The notes beneath the pieces were generated by a model. It saw only the letters and a list, made by a program, of their open reading frames with translations. It made no database searches and was not told the origin of the DNA. A program made the translations under genes and the position numbers. A DNA stretch of 62,502 nucleotides from an uncultured Eubacteriales bacterium (GTDB lineage: Bacteria; Bacillota; Clostridia; Oscillospirales; Butyricicoccaceae): positions 1 to 62,502 of the forward strand of contig CAJUGU010000004.1 in NCBI GenBank assembly GCA_910586105.1. Direction: 5' to 3'. Below, piece by piece: positions 60,393 to 62,502 of the stretch. How positions within the stretch are numbered: position 1 is the stretch's first letter; each line of letters starts with the position of its first letter.

Positions 60393-61050
60393 ATGGGTTT
60401 TGCACGCGTCTTGAAGGATCGCGCCGGGAAGCCCTCCGGCTATCGTGAATGCGACGGCGAAGCCGCTTCTCTGCCCGAACAGCAATCCTATCAGGATATT
60501 TTCCGTAAGGTCAAGATCGATCTGGCTTCCACCGGAAGTCCCGAACCATGATTTTATCAAAAACCGGCAGCCGTTTATCGGAAAGGCATCCTCCTGCGCG
60601 GGGTCCCGCCCGAAGGGTTTCACTGCTTCAATCCGGCCTATATCGGGAACCATCAGGTCATTTATACCCCGTATGAGGATGCAAAGGCCGCATCCCCGGC
60701 TGCCTTTGAGGTGTTGGACGACGGCGCCGGCCCTATGTCCCGGAAGGCTACGGCCGGGATGCTGAATTTGTGTATTTTTTCACCTATTCGACCGATACCA
60801 GGCATGCGGTCCGGCTGCGGGCTTGTAAAGATCCGGCTGCGTTCTCCCTCCTGACGGATGGTTTCGCGAAAGATCGAGGCCGCGTCTATTTTCAGCGGGT
60901 CAACACGAAACTCGCGATCGCAAGCTCCTTTGCCGTGTTGGGCGGCGGTTATGCGCGCGATGAAAAACATGTTTTCTGACGCGACCGTTTGCTGGACGCG
61001 GATCCCTCTTCCTTCCAAGTGCTGAAGGACGGGCTTTGCGGAGGATGTCC
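60393..61050 (+). pseudogene. Decayed DKNYY-family protein gene
   Basis: Recognisable from its ending: YYxxD-type repeats such as VYFFTYSTDTRHAVRLR, DGFAKDRGRVYFQRV and GGGYARDEKHVF. The frame starts MGFARVLKDRAGKPSGYREC. It meets an in-frame TGA at 60549, continues in the same frame (FYQKPAAVYRKGILLRG) and shifts frame near 60725. It then reaches a second TGA at 60977, beyond which RDRLLDADPSSFQVLKDG still looks coding. Three lesions make it a pseudogene. Confidence 0.7.
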
Positions 61051-61124
61051 GCTTCCTTTTCTCCCAGGGCGCGGTCGTGAGTACAAAATAAAGGCGGACG
61101 GCCCCGCTTTTCCTTGCATAGCAA

Positions 61125-61176
61125 AAAGGGCTGGCTCTTATGATTTGCGTCAAATCATTGAGAGTCAGCCTCTTTG
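61125..61176. terminator. Long hairpin, terminator of the Rpn-family gene
   Basis: AAAGGGCTGGCTCT...ATGATTTG pairs with CAAATCAT...AGAGTCAGCCTCTTT through two short mismatches, with a 3-nt loop. TTTTT follows on the minus strand, toward which the nuclease gene is read. Confidence 0.7.
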
Positions 61177-61224
61177 TTTCTTTGCGTTATAAAAAACAGC
61201 ATATCCGGAAGCAAATGGACGCCC

Positions 61225-62244
61225 TCAGTTTGGCAGCTCCGTCGAGGCTTCCGCCAGCCATTGGCGCACCGTCTGAAGGCTCACTTTGTGGATCCTGGCA
61301 ATGGTCTCCTCCGGGAATCCGTCTTCTTTCATCTGCAACGCGATCAATTTGGATTGCTTCAGCGCGCCTTTGACCTCGCCTTGCGCTAAGCCCCGCGCTT
61401 CGCCTTGCGCTAAGCCTCGTGCTTCGCCTTGCGCTAAGCCCCGTGCTAAGCCCCGCGCTTCCCCTCGCGCTTCCCCTCGCGCCTCGCCGCGCGCTTCGCC
61501 GATGGCTTCCCTTTCATCGCCGTATCGCTCAACGGCGTATGCCTGATCAAACAATGTCGTCATGATATCGATAACCTCCTTTTCCCGGCTTTCCAGATAG
61601 TCTTTCAGCACATTGGAATCTTTGCAGCTCCGGATCGTTTCCAGTACGGCCTGCTGCGTCCGGCCATAACGGGCGATCTGTTCGTCATATACCTTTGTGA
61701 ACGTCACGTATTGATTGATAATATCGCCTTCCCGGCCGTCATAAATCACCTTGACCTTAACATCCAGAAACGTATGATCGCCTGCGAAAAATTCGTCAGC
61801 CAAGCTGATCCATTCCGGCTGCGTTTTACGGCTCCCGGTATATATCACATATAGTTCCGGTTTCGGCAGCTCGATCCGCTTGCTTCCATAAACATTCAGT
61901 CTGTGGCTTTCGATGAATTCCTGCCAGGTGTTCGCCAAATACATGAGGACGCGCACAATGACGTTGATCGTCCATGTGGACTGCGCTTCCAGCAGGATCA
62001 TGAGCAATGGATGCTTCCGCCCCACGGTGAAGCCTAAATCATTATACAGCTGGTTCAGCAAAACGTTTTTGAGCGTCACGGTCACAATATCCGCTTCCGT
62101 GGTCTTTGTATCCTCCGGATGAAGCGCCTGATATAACTGGAACAAATATTTAGGATGTCCAAACAAATCGCAAAAAACGCTGTCTTTTGCGGTTTGCTTT
62201 GCCTTTCCGTGCGCATCTGGCGCAGGCAATATCGTCTCGTTCAT
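61225..62244 (-). CDS. Rpn-family recombination-promoting nuclease/putative transposase
   Basis: A 339-residue PD-(D/E)XK-type protein (PDDEXK_2/Rpn). The N-terminus has KAKQTAKDSVFCDLFGHPKY (about residues 14-33). The nuclease core includes HPLLMILLEAQSTWTINVIV near 80 (the ExQ motif) and SLADEFFAGDHTFLDVKVKV. The C-terminus carries a tandem repeat of (G)EAR/LAQ units (about residues 248-290) and a helix-turn-helix-like ETIARIHKVSLQTVRQWLAE. I start it at MNETILPAPD, after AAGGTGG; the Met 11 codons earlier has no ribosome site. A decayed copy lies at 31965-32630. Confidence 0.85.
   Translation of the reverse strand: MNETILPAPDAHGKAKQTAKDSVFCDLFGHPKYLFQLYQALHPEDTKTTEADIVTVTLKNVLLNQLYNDLGFTVGRKHPLLMILLEAQSTWTINVIVRVLMYLANTWQEFIESHRLNVYGSKRIELPKPELYVIYTGSRKTQPEWISLADEFFAGDHTFLDVKVKVIYDGREGDIINQYVTFTKVYDEQIARYGRTQQAVLETIRSCKDSNVLKDYLESREKEVIDIMTTLFDQAYAVERYGDEREAIGEARGEARGEARGEARGLARGLAQGEARGLAQGEARGLAQGEVKGALKQSKLIALQMKEDGFPEETIARIHKVSLQTVRQWLAEASTELPN
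61373..61503 (-). repeat. 12-bp coding tandem repeat in the Rpn-family gene
   Basis: About ten 12-bp units (plus-strand types CCTTGCGCTAAG, CCCCGCGCTTCG) encoding GEAR, GLAR and GLAQ. They sit between nuclease core and C-terminal HTH and are absent from the decayed copy. Confidence 0.8.
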
Positions 62245-62316
62245 TTTGTATAGCCACCTTCTTCCGGTTTGAAACATCCGCTGACCGAAATACCGTCAGG
62301 CGCTTTGTCTGCTTTT

Positions 62317-62345
62317 ATTATACCATAAAAAATCAGGGCTTACAA
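62317..62345 (-). promoter_or_regulatory. Promoter of the Rpn-family gene
   Basis: TTGTAA (62345-62340) and TATAAT (62322-62317), 17-bp spacer; the same -35 and spacing are kept in the decayed copy. Confidence 0.75.
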
Positions 62346-62443
62346 CCCATTGAACCCCTTGAATGTTCAATATTCAGGGGCTTCACCATGCCGTCAGATT
62401 TGCCACTGATAGTAACAAACTGATAACACGGAATCAGGGGCCT

Positions 62444-62502
62444 TTAATCGTACAGGCCCGCCCGGTCATTGGTGACAAAAACCCGGATCATGTCCATGGA
62501 CA
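62444..62502 (-). CDS. Possible 3' end of a gene beyond the right edge
   Basis: The minus strand is open from the window edge to a TAA at 62446-62444 and would encode the ending SMDMIRVFVTNDRAGLYD. Nineteen codons are too few to identify or confirm it. Bases 62346-62443 show no gene. Confidence 0.25.
   Translation of the reverse strand, partial: SMDMIRVFVTNDRAGLYD

Noticed and set aside
60549..60979. TGA recoding (as Trp or selenocysteine) in the DKNYY remnant
   Set aside because: Many intact genes in the window end in TGA, no SECIS-like hairpin follows, and a frameshift is also present, so decay is simpler.

Overview
The window is a GC-rich (roughly 58-60% by eye) low-redundancy chromosome segment from a Gram-positive anaerobe. 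Good AGGAGG ribosome sites, -35/-10 promoters with 17-bp spacers, lipobox binding proteins, SLH-anchored surface proteins, type III glutamine synthetase, GluQ-RS and a ThiW ECF component together suggest a clostridial gut commensal (Oscillospirales-like). That placement is inference; no rRNA or tRNA lies in the window to confirm it.

Layout, left to right. 0-10 kb: a galactose locus. mglBAC (minus) faces a LacI-type regulator, galK, galE and galT (plus), so uptake and the Leloir pathway sit together under what looks like one shared AT-rich operator. 10-13 kb: glpK and gluQ (minus). 13-15.7 kb: a TPP riboswitch, then thiW-thiM-thiE (thiazole import, salvage, joining). 15.8-21.5 kb: minus-strand SLH protein, DUF4230 protein, an overlapping pair of M14/aspartoacylase-like genes of which one has lost its zinc ligands, and a transglutaminase-like protein without its catalytic Cys/His. 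22-25.8 kb: a second sugar ABC importer. 26-31.7 kb: ApgM-type mutase, Sfp-type phosphopantetheinyl transferase, zinc-ribbon membrane protein, lipoprotein, DUF4179 anti-sigma-like protein and its ECF sigma factor. 32 kb: a decayed Rpn-family nuclease gene. 33-37.8 kb: yjbQ, DUF1963, a 33-residue membrane peptide, tcdA, DUF1848 and TetR genes.

37.8-46.3 kb: two paralogous SLH surface proteins bracket an unrecognised two-gene operon (one product looks papain/C39-like) preceded by a short promoter-terminator RNA leader, plus a 64-codon orphan gene with its own promoter. 46.6-49.3 kb: zinc-ribbon protein, rarA and a coiled-coil protein. 49.4-53.5 kb: a nitrogen locus, glnN followed by an amt-PII fusion. 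Each is preceded by an intrinsic terminator that overlaps an alternative hairpin with a 6-nt loop of form A-x-x-G, the hallmark of ANTAR antitermination targets. 53.6-56.4 kb: two tandem NSS transporters. 57-60 kb: a 1052-residue peptidase-like/BspA/SLH surface protein. 60.4-62.3 kb: a decayed DKNYY gene and an intact Rpn-family nuclease.

The strongest candidates for something new are the paired glnN/amt leader switches, the SLH-flanked orphan operon with its RNA leader, and a GC-rich palindromic repeat found directly after the stop codons of three unrelated genes in the same orientation relative to each gene.
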